Origin: Alteribacillus sp041949975
GTDB taxonomy: Bacteria > Bacillota > Bacilli > Bacillales > Marinococcaceae
Direction of reading: 5' to 3'
Assembly (NCBI RefSeq): GCF_041949975.1
Contig: NZ_JBHFQG010000046.1
Coordinates: forward strand, 1-23,125
DNA: 23,125 bases
This document shows, in pieces, positions 14,966 through 22,933 of this stretch. How positions within the stretch are numbered: position 1 is the first letter of the stretch; every line of letters starts with the position of its first letter. The translations under genes and the position numbers were made by a program. Under the pieces are notes generated by a model. It made no database searches. It was not told where the DNA came from and saw only the letters and a program-made list of their open reading frames with translations.

Positions 14966-15502
14966 TTACTTACCAGTCTTACCTTCCTTACTACGTACAT
15001 ATTCGTTTTCGTAGCGAATACCTTTTCCTTTATAAGGTTCTGGAGTACGTACGGAACGGATATTTGATGCAGCTGCACCTACGCGTTCTTTATCGATGCC
15101 TTTTACCACGACTTTCGTGTTAGAAGGTACATCGATTTCAACACCGTTTTCCGGTTCAAATTCAACTGGATGAGAGTATCCAACATTTAGTACGAGTTTA
15201 TTTCCAGACTTAGAAGCACGGTAACCGACACCGACAAGCTCAAGTCCTTTTTCAAAACCTTTTGTTACACCTTCTACCATGTTGTTTACCACACTGCGTG
15301 TCGTTCCATGAAGAGAGCGATGCTCTTTATGATTAGAAGGTCTTTCGAATGTAATTTCATCATCACCAATATTAACATTAATATCCTGATGAAGCTCTCG
15401 AGTAAGTTCTCCTTTTGGCCCTTTAACTGTAACGGTATTGCCGTTCATTGTTACAGTAACGCCGTCCGGAATTTGAATAGGTTTAACACCAATACGAGAC
15501 AT
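14966..15502 (-). CDS. rplF: 50S ribosomal protein L6
   Basis: L6 lies near the base of the L7/L12 stalk and the sarcin-ricin loop, where elongation factors bind. The 178-residue product begins MSRIGVKPIQIPDGVTV, has VTVKGPKGELTRELH in the first of two similar alpha/beta domains (about 1-80 and 83-170), ELVGVGYRASKSG, and the C-terminal EPYKGKGIRYENEYVRSKEG signature. It follows rpsH by 30 bases. Confidence 0.98.
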   Translation of the reverse strand: MSRIGVKPIQIPDGVTVTMNGNTVTVKGPKGELTRELHQDINVNIGDDEITFERPSNHKEHRSLHGTTRSVVNNMVEGVTKGFEKGLELVGVGYRASKSGNKLVLNVGYSHPVEFEPENGVEIDVPSNTKVVVKGIDKERVGAAASNIRSVRTPEPYKGKGIRYENEYVRSKEGKTGK

Positions 15503-15532
15503 TACTTTGCACCTCCGTTCTTACACAATTTA

Positions 15533-15931
15533 TTACCAGATATAAGCAAGCACTTCGCCGCCTACCTGCTGCTTGCGTGCTTCTTTATCAGACATTACAC
15601 CTTTAGATGTAGAAATAACTGCAATTCCAAGACCGCCTAGGACACGTGGAATTTCATCAGCTTTTGCATACACACGCAGCCCTGGCTTACTAATACGCTT
15701 AAGGCCCGTGATAACACGTTCATTGTCAGCTCCGTATTTCAAAAAGATACGAAGAATTCCTTGTTTATTGTCTTCAATACTTTCTACGTCACGAACGAAA
15801 CCTTCGTTCTTAAGGATTTCCGCAATCTCCTTTTTCAGGTTAGATGCAGGGAGTTCCAATTTTTCGTGACGTACAGTGTTCGCATTACGAATACGAGTCA
15901 ACATATCTGCAATTGGATCTGTCATGACCAT
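15533..15931 (-). CDS. rpsH: 30S ribosomal protein S8
   Basis: S8 binds the central domain of 16S rRNA; in E. coli it also represses the spc operon through a site near rplE, but no such mimic is obvious here. The 132-residue product starts MVMTDPIADMLTRIRNAN, ends with VSDKEARK-type sequence (VMSDKEARKQQVGGEVLAYIW) and contains KISKPGLRVY-like RISKPGLRVYAKADEIPRVL. The MVMTDP start is shared with Bacillus subtilis as I recall it. It follows rpsN by 29 bases. Confidence 0.98.
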   Translation of the reverse strand: MVMTDPIADMLTRIRNANTVRHEKLELPASNLKKEIAEILKNEGFVRDVESIEDNKQGILRIFLKYGADNERVITGLKRISKPGLRVYAKADEIPRVLGGLGIAVISTSKGVMSDKEARKQQVGGEVLAYIW

Positions 15932-15960
15932 ATCGATTTACCTCCTTCCCTATATCGGGC

Positions 15961-16146
15961 TTACCAGCTGGCTTTTTTCACGCCTGGAATTTGTCCTTTG
16001 TATGCAAGTTCACGGAAACAAATTCGGCAAAGTTTGAATTTACGGATGACGGAATGAGGACGTCCGCAACGCTCACAACGAGTGTACTCACGCACTTTGA
16101 ACTTTTGGGGACGCTGCTGTTTGGCGATCATTGATTTTTTTGCCAA
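15961..16146 (-). CDS. rpsN: 30S ribosomal protein S14, zinc type
   Basis: A 61-residue S14 of the short zinc-binding class, with Cys24, Cys27, Cys40 and Cys43 in two CxxC pairs (RCERCGRP and LCRICFRE) and the C-terminal GQIPGVKKASW. S14 completes the head of the small subunit next to S3 and S10. In Bacillus the zinc-type gene in the spc cluster is rpsN (also called rpsZ), with a zinc-free copy elsewhere induced under zinc limitation. It lies 33 bases after rplE. Confidence 0.98.
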   Translation of the reverse strand: MAKKSMIAKQQRPQKFKVREYTRCERCGRPHSVIRKFKLCRICFRELAYKGQIPGVKKASW

Positions 16147-16179
16147 GGTCCGTATTCCCTCCTTCGTTGTTTTTTTGGG

Positions 16180-16719
16180 TTATTTTTGAAATGGCATTCC
16201 CATTTGAGTTAATAATTCTCTTGCTTCTTCATCATTTTCAGCCGTAGTTACAATTACAATGTCCATACCGCGTACTTTATCCACTTTATCGTATTCGATT
16301 TCAGGGAAAATCAACTGCTCTTTTACTCCAAGTGTGTAGTTTCCACGTCCGTCAAAAGCTTTATTAGATACACCGCGGAAGTCACGAACACGCGGGAGAG
16401 CAACATGGATAAGCTTTTCTAAGAAATCGTACATACGCTCTCCGCGAAGAGTAACTTTTGCACCGATTGGCATACCTTCACGCAGTTTAAATCCAGCGAT
16501 GGATTTTTTAGCTTTTGTAATAAGTGGTTTTTGACCGGTAATTTCAGTGAGCTCTTCTACCGCTTTATCAAGGGCTTTCGGGTTTTGTACGGCATCACCC
16601 ACACCCATGTTAATAACAATTTTTTCGATTTTAGGGACTCCCATTACCGAGGAGTACTCATATTTGCTGTGCAAATGAGGAACAATGTCGTTCTTAAATT
16701 TCTCTTTTAGAGCGTTCAT
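16180..16719 (-). CDS. rplE: 50S ribosomal protein L5
   Basis: L5 binds 5S rRNA, contacts the P-site tRNA and bridges to S13. The 179-residue product has the family length and motifs: KIEKIVINMGVGDAVQNPKA, GQKPLITKAKKSIAGFKLRE, GAKVTLRGERMYDFLEKLI, PRVRDFRGVS and GNYTLGVKEQLIFPEI, ending MGMPFQK. GGAGG lies just upstream. It follows rplX by 26 bases. Confidence 0.98.
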   Translation of the reverse strand: MNALKEKFKNDIVPHLHSKYEYSSVMGVPKIEKIVINMGVGDAVQNPKALDKAVEELTEITGQKPLITKAKKSIAGFKLREGMPIGAKVTLRGERMYDFLEKLIHVALPRVRDFRGVSNKAFDGRGNYTLGVKEQLIFPEIEYDKVDKVRGMDIVIVTTAENDEEARELLTQMGMPFQK

Positions 16720-16745
16720 TGGATTGCCCTCCTTTCTTAACTGAC

Positions 16746-17072
16746 TTACTTATCAAGGGGCTCGCCGGATTTTTTGGCGATGCGCACTTTTTTTTCGTCC
16801 TCTACTTTAAAACCTACTCGGGTAGGCTCACCGCTTTTAGGATCAAGAGGCATCACATTAGAAACGTGAATTGGAGCTTCTTGGTTAAGAATTCCTCCCT
16901 GCGGATTTTCCTGTGATGGTTTTGCGTGTTTTTTTACGATGTTCACGCCTTCTACCAGTACACGCTGCTCGCTTGGATAGGCTTGAAGAATAACTCCTTC
17001 TTGACCTTTATCTTTACCAGTAATTACTTTTACCTTATCGCCCTTTTTCACGTGGAGTTTAGGTTGAGACAT
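16746..17072 (-). CDS. rplX: 50S ribosomal protein L24
   Basis: L24 initiates assembly of the large subunit near the exit tunnel. The 108-residue product has the KOW motif at 7-34 (VKKGDKVKVITGKDKGQEGV), VEGVNIVKKHAKPSQENPQG and the C-terminal RVGFKVEDEKKVRIAKKSGE. It is about five residues longer at the C-terminus than the 103 residues I recall for Bacillus subtilis, with no sign of damage. AGGAGG precedes the start. It lies 46 bases after rplN. Confidence 0.98.
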   Translation of the reverse strand: MSQPKLHVKKGDKVKVITGKDKGQEGVILQAYPSEQRVLVEGVNIVKKHAKPSQENPQGGILNQEAPIHVSNVMPLDPKSGEPTRVGFKVEDEKKVRIAKKSGEPLDK

Positions 17073-17118
17073 AATCGCACCTCCTTAGTCAGGCATGACC
17101 GATTTATATTCTTTTCTA

Positions 17119-17487
17119 TTAAAGTACTTCCGGAGCCAGGGATACGATTTTCATATATTGCTCTTCACGTAGCTCTCTAGCTACAGGTCCGAAAATACGA
17201 GTACCTCTTGGGCTTTTGTCGTCCCGAACAATAACTGCTGCATTTTCATCAAAGCGAATGTAAGAACCATCTGGACGGCGAGCACCGCTTTTAGAACGTA
17301 CAATTACCGCTCTAACAACTTCACCTTTCTTGACAACGCCACCAGGTGTTGCTTGCTTTACAGAACAGACAATCATATCGCCAATGTTTGCTGATTTACG
17401 TCCGGATCCGCCAAGCACTTTAATGCATTGCACTTCACGTGCGCCAGAGTTATCTGCAACTTTCAAACGACTTTCTTGTTGAATCAT
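17119..17487 (-). CDS. rplN: 50S ribosomal protein L14
   Basis: L14 lies at the subunit interface and contacts 16S rRNA helix 14. The 122-residue product is of family length, begins MIQQESRLKVADNSGAREV and carries the signature KKGEVVRAVIVRSKSGARRP plus NAAVIVRDDKSPRGTRIFGP and the C-terminal MKIVSLAPEVL. It lies 36 bases after rpsQ. Confidence 0.98.
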   Translation of the reverse strand: MIQQESRLKVADNSGAREVQCIKVLGGSGRKSANIGDMIVCSVKQATPGGVVKKGEVVRAVIVRSKSGARRPDGSYIRFDENAAVIVRDDKSPRGTRIFGPVARELREEQYMKIVSLAPEVL

Positions 17488-17523
17488 AGTCTGCGTAACC
17501 TCCCTTCACCAGAGAAAGATAAA

Positions 17524-17787
17524 TTAGATGATCACTGCTTCTTCCACGATTTCCACTAAACGGAAGCGTTTATCTTTGGAAAGTGGGCGAGTTTCCATAA
17601 TCTTTACAATGTCACCTTTTTTTGCTTCATTGTTTTCATCATGTGCTTTGAATTTCTTAGAATATTTAACGCGTTTTCCGTAGAGAGAATCCATTTTATA
17701 GGTTTCTACAAGGACCGAAATGGTTTTATCCATTTTATCCGAAACAACACGTCCATTGTATACTTTACGCTGGTTGCGTTCAGCCAT
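17524..17787 (-). CDS. rpsQ: 30S ribosomal protein S17
   Basis: S17 is an early-binding small-subunit protein with an OB fold. The 87-residue product shows GRVVSDKMDKTISVLVETYK, the conserved YGKRVKYSKKFKAHDENN loop, and GDIVKIMETRPLSKDKRFRL. It follows rpmC by 24 bases and has GGAGG before its ATG. Confidence 0.98.
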   Translation of the reverse strand: MAERNQRKVYNGRVVSDKMDKTISVLVETYKMDSLYGKRVKYSKKFKAHDENNEAKKGDIVKIMETRPLSKDKRFRLVEIVEEAVII

Positions 17788-17811
17788 GGTCTGCCAAACC
17801 TCCTCTCATTT

Positions 17812-18015
17812 TTATCCTTTATTAATTCCAAGCTCACGTTCACGCAAAACAGTTTTGGCGCGAGCAATATTCTTACGGACGTTGCGAATTCGGGCAGGGT
17901 TATCTAGTTGACCTGTTGCGAGCTGGAAGCGCAGGTTAAAGAGCTCCTCTTTTAGAGACTTTGTTTGTTCTTCTACTTCTGCTGTGGTCAAGTTTCTCAA
18001 TTCATTAGCTTTCAT
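17812..18015 (-). CDS. rpmC: 50S ribosomal protein L29
   Basis: L29 is a small two-helix protein at the tunnel exit, near the docking site of trigger factor and SRP. A frame opens 4 codons upstream, but the ATG at 18015 gives MKANELRNLTTAEVEEQ, as in Bacillus, with GGTGAGG close upstream; this makes 67 residues. LKEELFNLRFQLATGQLDNP is the family signature. The start lies inside the end of rplP, so the genes overlap by 11 bases and translation is probably coupled. Confidence 0.96.
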   Translation of the reverse strand: MKANELRNLTTAEVEEQTKSLKEELFNLRFQLATGQLDNPARIRNVRKNIARAKTVLRERELGINKG

Positions 18016-18439
18016 TTGCCTCACCACCCACTTCTTCGCGTTTTACAAACTTGGTTTTGATAGGAAGTTTGTGAGACGCAAGTCTAAGTGCTTCACGAGC
18101 AACCTCTTCAGAAACACCTGCAATTTCAAACATAATTTTGCCCGGTTTTACAACAGCTACCCAGCCTTCAGGAGCACCTTTACCAGAACCCATACGTACT
18201 TCTAATGGTTTAGCAGTGTAAGGTTTATCCGGGAAAATTTTGATCCAAACTTTACCGCCACGTTTCATGTAACGAGTCATAGCAATACGAGCTGCTTCAA
18301 TTTGACGGTTCGTGATCCATGAAGCTTCAAGAGCTTGAAGACCATACTCACCAAAAGAAACTTCAGTACCGCCTTTGGCACGGCCTTTCATTCTGCCGCG
18401 ATGTTCACGACGATATTTGACACGTTTTGGCATTAGCAT
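18005..18439 (-). CDS. rplP: 50S ribosomal protein L16
   Basis: L16 organises the A-site region of the large subunit and is needed late in assembly. The 144-residue product starts MLMPKRVKYRREHRGRMKGR, carries ALEASWITNRQIEAARIAMT, KRGGKVWIKIFPDKPYTAKP and RMGSGKGAPEGWVAVVKPG, all family hallmarks, and ends GGEANES as in Bacillus. It begins 2 bases after the rpsC stop and overlaps rpmC. Confidence 0.98.
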   Translation of the reverse strand: MLMPKRVKYRREHRGRMKGRAKGGTEVSFGEYGLQALEASWITNRQIEAARIAMTRYMKRGGKVWIKIFPDKPYTAKPLEVRMGSGKGAPEGWVAVVKPGKIMFEIAGVSEEVAREALRLASHKLPIKTKFVKREEVGGEANES

Positions 18440-18441
18440 AA

Positions 18442-19101
18442 TTATTTTCCTCCTTCCTCGTTGTTAGCACCTTTCGATGGAAGGACTTCTCCACGATAAA
18501 TCCAAATCTTCACACCAAGTTTACCGTAAGTTGTGTCTGCTTCTGCAGTGCCATAATCAATGTCTGCACGCAAGGTGTGGAGTGGAACAGTACCTTCACT
18601 GTAGCTTTCGTTACGAGCGATATCTGCACCGCCAAGACGACCGGATACTTCCGTTCTAATTCCACGAGCACCGGCACGCATTGTACGTTGAATAGATTGC
18701 TTCATTGCACGGCGGAACGAAATACGATTTTCAAGCTGGCGTGCAATATTTTCTGCAACCAATCTTGCATCAAGATCAGCTTGTTTAACTTCCGCAATGT
18801 TGATATGAACTCTTTTGCCTGTTAAATCATTAAGAGCTTTACGCAATGCCTCAACTTCAGAGCCGCCTTTGCCAATAACCATCCCTGGTTTAGCCGTATG
18901 AATAGTAATATTAACGCGCTTTGCTGCACGTTCAATTTCTATTGTGGAGACAGAGGCATCTTTGAGTCTGTTTTCAATATACTCACGAATTTTTACATCT
19001 TCGTGAAGCAAGTCTGCATAGTTTTTTTCAGCATACCATTTAGAATCCCAGTCACGAATGACACCAATTCTAAGTCCTACTGGATTTACTTTTTGACCCA
19101 C
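18442..19101 (-). CDS. rpsC: 30S ribosomal protein S3
   Basis: S3 helps form the mRNA entry tunnel and its helicase activity. The 219-residue product starts MGQKVNPVGLRIGVIRDWDS and has a KH domain (about 39-107) with the GKGGSEVEALR loop, then the C-terminal domain with QSIQRTMRAGARGIRTEVSG and RLGGADIARNE, and TTYGKLGVKIWIYRGEV. It lies 3 bases after rplV and 2 bases before rplP, a tightly packed part of the S10 cluster. Confidence 0.98.
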   Translation of the reverse strand: MGQKVNPVGLRIGVIRDWDSKWYAEKNYADLLHEDVKIREYIENRLKDASVSTIEIERAAKRVNITIHTAKPGMVIGKGGSEVEALRKALNDLTGKRVHINIAEVKQADLDARLVAENIARQLENRISFRRAMKQSIQRTMRAGARGIRTEVSGRLGGADIARNESYSEGTVPLHTLRADIDYGTAEADTTYGKLGVKIWIYRGEVLPSKGANNEEGGK

Positions 19102-19104
19102 GCA

Positions 19105-19446
19105 TTATCCCTCCTTCTTTTCTTTTACCACTACAGTAATGTGGCTTGTGCGTTTATTAATACGTGTTGCACGACCCATGGCACGCGGACGGAAACGTTT
19201 CAAAGTGATCCCTTCATCAACATATGCTTCGCTGATATAGAGATCCTCCGGCTCCATTTCATAATTGTGCTCCGCGTTTGCAATGGCAGAGTTTAATACT
19301 TTTTCGATGATCGGAGAAGCAGCTTTTGGTGTGTTTTTCAAAATGCCGATTGCTTCACCGACCTCCTTGCCCCGGATAAGATCAATGACTAACCGTGCTT
19401 TACGAGGGGCAATGCGGATTTGTTTAGCAACTGCTTTAGCTTGCAT
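19105..19446 (-). CDS. rplV: 50S ribosomal protein L22
   Basis: L22 lines the peptide exit tunnel with a long beta-hairpin where macrolide-resistance changes occur. The 113-residue product starts MQAKAVAKQIRIAPRKARLV and has LNSAIANAEHNYEM and the hairpin KRFRPRAMGRATRINKRTSH, whose tip sequence looks ordinary. It follows rpsS by 20 bases. Confidence 0.98.
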   Translation of the reverse strand: MQAKAVAKQIRIAPRKARLVIDLIRGKEVGEAIGILKNTPKAASPIIEKVLNSAIANAEHNYEMEPEDLYISEAYVDEGITLKRFRPRAMGRATRINKRTSHITVVVKEKKEG

Positions 19447-19466
19447 TTAGAGAACCTCCCCTCTGT

Positions 19467-19745
19467 TTACCGTTTGGTTTTCTTGTCGTCATTTTTGTGG
19501 CCTTTAAACGTTCTTGTTGGTGCGAATTCACCAAGCTTATGACCTACCATATCTTCAGAAACATAAACTGGGACATGTTTGCGTCCATCATAAACTGCGA
19601 TAGTGTGACCTACAAAATCAGGGAAAATTGTAGAACGACGCGACCAAGTTTTAATAACTTGCTTATCATTTTTTTCATTTAGGTTTTCCACTTTTTTCAT
19701 CAAGTGGTCATCGACAAAAGGTCCTTTTTTTAAGCTGCGACCCAT
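19467..19745 (-). CDS. rpsS: 30S ribosomal protein S19
   Basis: S19 forms a head complex with S13 near the A site. The 92-residue product begins MGRSLKKGPFVDDHLMKKVE, contains KTWSRRSTIFPDFVGHTIAV and ends with GHKLGEFAPTRTFKGH plus a lysine-rich tail. AAGGAGG lies upstream. It lies 57 bases after rplB. Confidence 0.98.
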   Translation of the reverse strand: MGRSLKKGPFVDDHLMKKVENLNEKNDKQVIKTWSRRSTIFPDFVGHTIAVYDGRKHVPVYVSEDMVGHKLGEFAPTRTFKGHKNDDKKTKR

Positions 19746-19802
19746 AAGGAAACCTCCTTTCGCGATTGCTCTGCGATTCGTAAGAACCGCAGCTCAATCC
19801 CG

Positions 19803-20636
19803 TTATTTTTTACGACGGCGACGTACGATATATTTGTCTGTGTCTTTGTTCTTCTTGCGGGTTTTGTAACCAACAGTCGGCATACCCCAAGGTGAAACTG
19901 GTGATTTTCGTCCAATTGGGGCACGTCCTTCCCCGCCCCCGTGAGGGTGATCGCTTGGGTTCATAGCAGAACCACGAACAACAGGGCGCTTACCGAGCCA
20001 ACGTGAACGACCAGCTTTCCCGATATTCACAAGCTCATGCTCAAGATTACCTACTTGACCAATTGTAGCACGGCAAGTAGAAAGGATCAGGCGTGTTTCT
20101 CCAGAGCGGAGGCGTACAAGTACATATTTCCCTTCTTTACCTAGCACTTGTGCTTCTGCTCCTGCAGAACGTACCAATTGAGCTCCGCGACCTGGTTTCA
20201 GTTCAATGTTGTGAATAACTGTACCTACTGGAATGTTAGTAAGCGGTAGAGCATTACCAACTTTAATATCAGCATTTGGTCCAGATTCAACCTCTTGGCC
20301 TACTTTCAAGCCTTTAGGGGCTAAAATGTAACGCTTTTCCCCATCATTATAATGAATAAGTGCGATATTTGCAGAGCGGTTTGGGTCATACTCAATTGTT
20401 GCTACTCGACCCGGTACTCCATCTTTATCACGCTTAAAATCGATAACACGGTAATGACGCTTATGACCGCCGCCTTGGTGGCGAACTGTGATTCTTCCTT
20501 GATTGTTCCGTCCAGCTTTTTTGTGGAGGGGCTCAAGTAAAGATCTTTCAGGCTGGTCTGTTGTTACTTCTGTTTGTAAGTTAACAGACATATGACGACG
20601 GCCGTTTGTAGTCGGTTTATACTTCTTGATAGGCAT
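19803..20636 (-). CDS. rplB: 50S ribosomal protein L2
   Basis: L2 is a primary rRNA-binding protein needed for subunit association and peptidyl transferase activity. The 277-residue product has the family length and motifs: KKYKPTTNGRRHMSVN at the N-terminus, RNNQGRITVRHQGGGHKRHY, the RNA-binding domain up to about 195, and the signature GSAMNPSDHPHGGGEGRAP with His230 and His232 (His229 region of E. coli), then the basic tail YIVRRRRKK. It follows rplW by 27 bases. Confidence 0.98.
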   Translation of the reverse strand: MPIKKYKPTTNGRRHMSVNLQTEVTTDQPERSLLEPLHKKAGRNNQGRITVRHQGGGHKRHYRVIDFKRDKDGVPGRVATIEYDPNRSANIALIHYNDGEKRYILAPKGLKVGQEVESGPNADIKVGNALPLTNIPVGTVIHNIELKPGRGAQLVRSAGAEAQVLGKEGKYVLVRLRSGETRLILSTCRATIGQVGNLEHELVNIGKAGRSRWLGKRPVVRGSAMNPSDHPHGGGEGRAPIGRKSPVSPWGMPTVGYKTRKKNKDTDKYIVRRRRKK

Positions 20637-20663
20637 AATTATTTCCCTCCTTCACTCGTTGGT

Positions 20664-20951
20664 TTATACGCCTTCGAAGAATTCAAGTTCCTGACTGTCC
20701 GCAGTAAGTGTAACTACGGCTTTTTTACGTTTTGGCTTATAGCCAGTATAACGTCCGAAACGGCGGAACTTTCCTTTATAATTTAGAGTGTTGACTTTTT
20801 CCACTTTCACTTCGAAAATCTCTTCAATGGCTTTTTTGATTTGTGTTTTATTTGCTTTCACGTCAACTTCAAACGTATATTTTTTCTCATCCATTAGATC
20901 AGCAGAACGTTCAGTGATGACGGGGCGCTTAATTACATCGCGTGCTTCCAT
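20664..20951 (-). CDS. rplW: 50S ribosomal protein L23
   Basis: L23 lies at the tunnel exit and is the docking point of trigger factor and SRP. The 95-residue product begins MEARDVIKRPVITERSADLM and has the YTFEVDVKANKTQIKKAIEE core and the YKGKFRRFGRYTGYKPKRKK loop. Its ATG overlaps the rplD stop by one base (TAATG), so the two are likely translationally coupled. Confidence 0.98.
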   Translation of the reverse strand: MEARDVIKRPVITERSADLMDEKKYTFEVDVKANKTQIKKAIEEIFEVKVEKVNTLNYKGKFRRFGRYTGYKPKRKKAVVTLTADSQELEFFEGV

Positions 20952-21574
20952 TATGCGAGCACCTCCTCTACCTTCTCCACTGCCTCTTGCGTAATTACTA
21001 ACTTGTCATGTTTTAGTAACTCTAAAACATTCACGCCGTTAACAGTTGTGAAGGTCACTCCAGGAATATTACGTGCTGACAGTGCAACCTGTTCATTATA
21101 GTCAGCTGTAACTACCAATGCTTTTTCGTCTACAGATAGACCCGATAAAATGCTAATCATTTCTTTGGTCTTTGGAGCTTCAAGCTGCAAGTTATCCACT
21201 ACAACAATAGCACCCTCTTTTACTTTTGTAGAAAGTGCTGATTTGATAGCTAAACGGCGAACTTTCTTTGGTAGTTTATAGCTGTATTGACGTGGAGTAG
21301 GACCGAATACGATTCCTCCTCCAACCCATTGTGGGGAACGAATAGACCCTTGGCGAGCTCGTCCAGTACCTTTCTGGCGCCATGGCTTACGTCCGCCTCC
21401 TCTTCGTTCAGAACGGTTCTTCACTTTGTGAGTCCCCTGGCGAAGGGATGCCTGCTGCATTACGACGGCATCATGAAGAACATTTTCATTTGGTTCAATA
21501 CCAAAAATGGCATCAGCCAATTCAATGTCGCCGACCTTAGAGCCGGTCTGGTTTAACAATGCTACTTTAGGCAT
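20951..21574 (-). CDS. rplD: 50S ribosomal protein L4
   Basis: L4 reaches the exit tunnel with a long loop; in E. coli it also represses the S10 operon, a role not shown to be the same in Bacillus. A frame begins 7 codons upstream (21595), but those codons overlap the ribosome binding site; AAAGGAGG 7 bases before the ATG at 21574 supports this start and 207 residues. Motifs are MPKVALLNQTGSKVGDIELA, the loop SERRGGGRKPWRQKGTGRAR and GGGIVFGPTPRQYSYKLPKK. It follows rplC by 24 bases. Confidence 0.97.
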   Translation of the reverse strand: MPKVALLNQTGSKVGDIELADAIFGIEPNENVLHDAVVMQQASLRQGTHKVKNRSERRGGGRKPWRQKGTGRARQGSIRSPQWVGGGIVFGPTPRQYSYKLPKKVRRLAIKSALSTKVKEGAIVVVDNLQLEAPKTKEMISILSGLSVDEKALVVTADYNEQVALSARNIPGVTFTTVNGVNVLELLKHDKLVITQEAVEKVEEVLA

Positions 21575-21598
21575 GATGGAGCCTCCTTTCTTCAAACA

Positions 21599-22231
21599 TT
21601 ATTTCGCTGCTTTTACAGCACTTTTAACCGTTACATAACTTTTCTTTGCTCCGGGTACATTACCTTTAACAAGAATAAGGTTGCGCTCCGGATCAACTTT
21701 TACGATCTCAAGGTTTTGCACAGTTACTGTCTTACCGCCCATACGTCCAGGTAGCTTTTTCCCTTTTAGAACGTGGTTAGGATCGATTGGACCCATCGCA
21801 CCAGGACGACGGTGGTATCGGGAACCGTGGGTCATTGGTCCGCGGGATTGGTTGTGACGCTTAATCGCACCTTGAAAACCTTTCCCTTTGGATGTTCCTG
21901 TAATATCCACAATTTCTCCGTCAGTAAATGTATCTACTTTGACTTCCTGACCAACTTCGTAATCTCCGCTGTTTACCTCGCGGATTTCACGTACGTAGCG
22001 CTTGGGAGCTGAACTTGCTTTGTCAGCGTGGCCTTTTTCAGGCTTGTTTGCGCGATTTTCTTTTTTGTCAATGAAACCAAGCTGAACAGCTTCATAACCA
22101 TCAGACTCTGCTGTCTTTGTTTGAAGCACAACATTTGGCTCAGCTTCAATGACTGTGACCGGAAGAAGTTCACCATTATCGTTGAACAACTGGGTCATGC
22201 CAATTTTTCTGCCCAAGATTCCTTTGGTCAT
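21599..22231 (-). CDS. rplC: 50S ribosomal protein L3
   Basis: L3 is one of the first proteins to bind 23S rRNA and reaches the peptidyl transferase centre. The 210-residue product begins MTKGILGRKIGMTQLFNDNG, has SKGKGFQGAIKRHNQSRGPM, then HGSRYHRRPGAMGPIDPNHV at the loop that approaches the catalytic centre (where oxazolidinone and pleuromutilin resistance changes occur; nothing clearly abnormal seen), and KLPGRMGGKTVTVQNLEIVK. It follows rpsJ by 43 bases. Confidence 0.98.
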   Translation of the reverse strand: MTKGILGRKIGMTQLFNDNGELLPVTVIEAEPNVVLQTKTAESDGYEAVQLGFIDKKENRANKPEKGHADKASSAPKRYVREIREVNSGDYEVGQEVKVDTFTDGEIVDITGTSKGKGFQGAIKRHNQSRGPMTHGSRYHRRPGAMGPIDPNHVLKGKKLPGRMGGKTVTVQNLEIVKVDPERNLILVKGNVPGAKKSYVTVKSAVKAAK

Positions 22232-22274
22232 CAGTCACACCTCCTAAATTGTTAATAATTTATTTTCTATTTTC

Positions 22275-22583
22275 TTAGAGTTTAATTTCAATATCTACAC
22301 CTGATGGCAGATCCAAACGCATGAGTGCGTCGACCGTCTGCGGTGTTGGACTTACGATGTCGATCAAACGTTTGTGTGTGCGCATTTCAAATTGCTCACG
22401 AGCATCTTTATACTTGTGAGTCGCACGAAGAACAGTGTATACGGACTTTTCCGTCGGAAGTGGAATTGGTCCTGAAACACCTGCACCAGAACGTTTTGCA
22501 GTTTCAACAATCTTTTCGGCAGATTGATCAAGTACACGGTGATCATAAGCCTTTAAACGAATGCGGATCTTTTCTTTTGCCAT
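22275..22583 (-). CDS. rpsJ: 30S ribosomal protein S10
   Basis: S10 is a small-subunit head protein and, as NusE, a partner of NusB in antitermination. A frame extends 23 codons upstream, but the ATG at 22583 gives MAKEKIRIRLKAYDHRVLDQ and the usual 102 residues, with AAAGGAGGG 7 bases before it. VSGPIPLPTEKSVYTVLRAT and KRLIDIVSPTPQTVDALMRL are family hallmarks. It is the first gene of the whole ribosomal cluster and is preceded by a leader of about 170 bases with its own promoter. In Bacillus subtilis ybaC and tufA come next upstream; here they are absent. Confidence 0.98.
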   Translation of the reverse strand: MAKEKIRIRLKAYDHRVLDQSAEKIVETAKRSGAGVSGPIPLPTEKSVYTVLRATHKYKDAREQFEMRTHKRLIDIVSPTPQTVDALMRLDLPSGVDIEIKL

Positions 22584-22756
22584 TATGAGCCCTCCTTTTC
22601 GCCCGATTTTTTTACAGACATACTCCGTGAAAATTTTCCAATCCCCAACCATGGCAAAGGGGCCGGGTGTATCGGCAACCTTTCACATCATCGCCTGAAC
22701 ACGTGCTGTGCTGAGGGAATTAACCCTTAAATAAAGACACAGTCCATGGTCACACT
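22584..22756 (-). promoter_or_regulatory. S10 operon leader, structured
   Basis: The transcript ahead of rpsJ can form a two-part hairpin: AAAGG with CCTTT (plus-strand 22679-22683 with 22656-22660) enclosing GCCG with CGGC (22673-22676 with 22662-22665) around a 7-base loop, and further upstream AGGG/CCCT with a 6-base loop (22714-22727). Leaders before rpsJ have been predicted computationally in Firmicutes and L4 control acts at this place in E. coli, so autogenous control is plausible, but I could not align it to a known model. No T-run that would make a terminator is present. Confidence 0.45.
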
Positions 22757-22762
22757 TTATCT

Positions 22763-22791
22763 ATTATAAGGATTTTGCTTGCTAAATGCAA
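22763..22791 (-). promoter_or_regulatory. Sigma-A promoter of the S10-spc-alpha cluster
   Basis: On the minus strand TTGCAT (22786-22791) and a perfect TATAAT (22763-22768) are 17 bases apart, placing the start near 22756. The flanking sequence upstream (22792-22860) is rich in A and T, as expected of an UP element on a strong ribosomal promoter. Bases 22792-22906 hold no gene. Confidence 0.88.
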
Positions 22792-22906
22792 GAAGTTTTT
22801 AAAATTCCTTTGTATATTGTTTTAGAAATTTTATATCTGGCCAAAAATTATTCTTGCTTATATAAATTTCTTCACAAGAGCAAATTCGCTAACGCGATTA
22901 CTTCCG

Positions 22907-22933
22907 TCCCAAGAGATGATTAATCTCTTGGGA
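22907..22933. repeat. Perfect 11-base inverted repeat
   Basis: TCCCAAGAGAT and ATCTCTTGGGA are separated by GATTA. It covers the stop codon of the broken zinc-ribbon gene. The stem is strong, but neither side is followed by a T-run, so it is a weak terminator candidate at best; it may instead be part of a mobile-element end or a binding site. Confidence 0.6.

Noticed and set aside
22907..22933. Intrinsic terminator of the zinc-ribbon gene.
   Set aside because: The stem is good, but neither strand has the T-run required; it is kept only as an inverted repeat.
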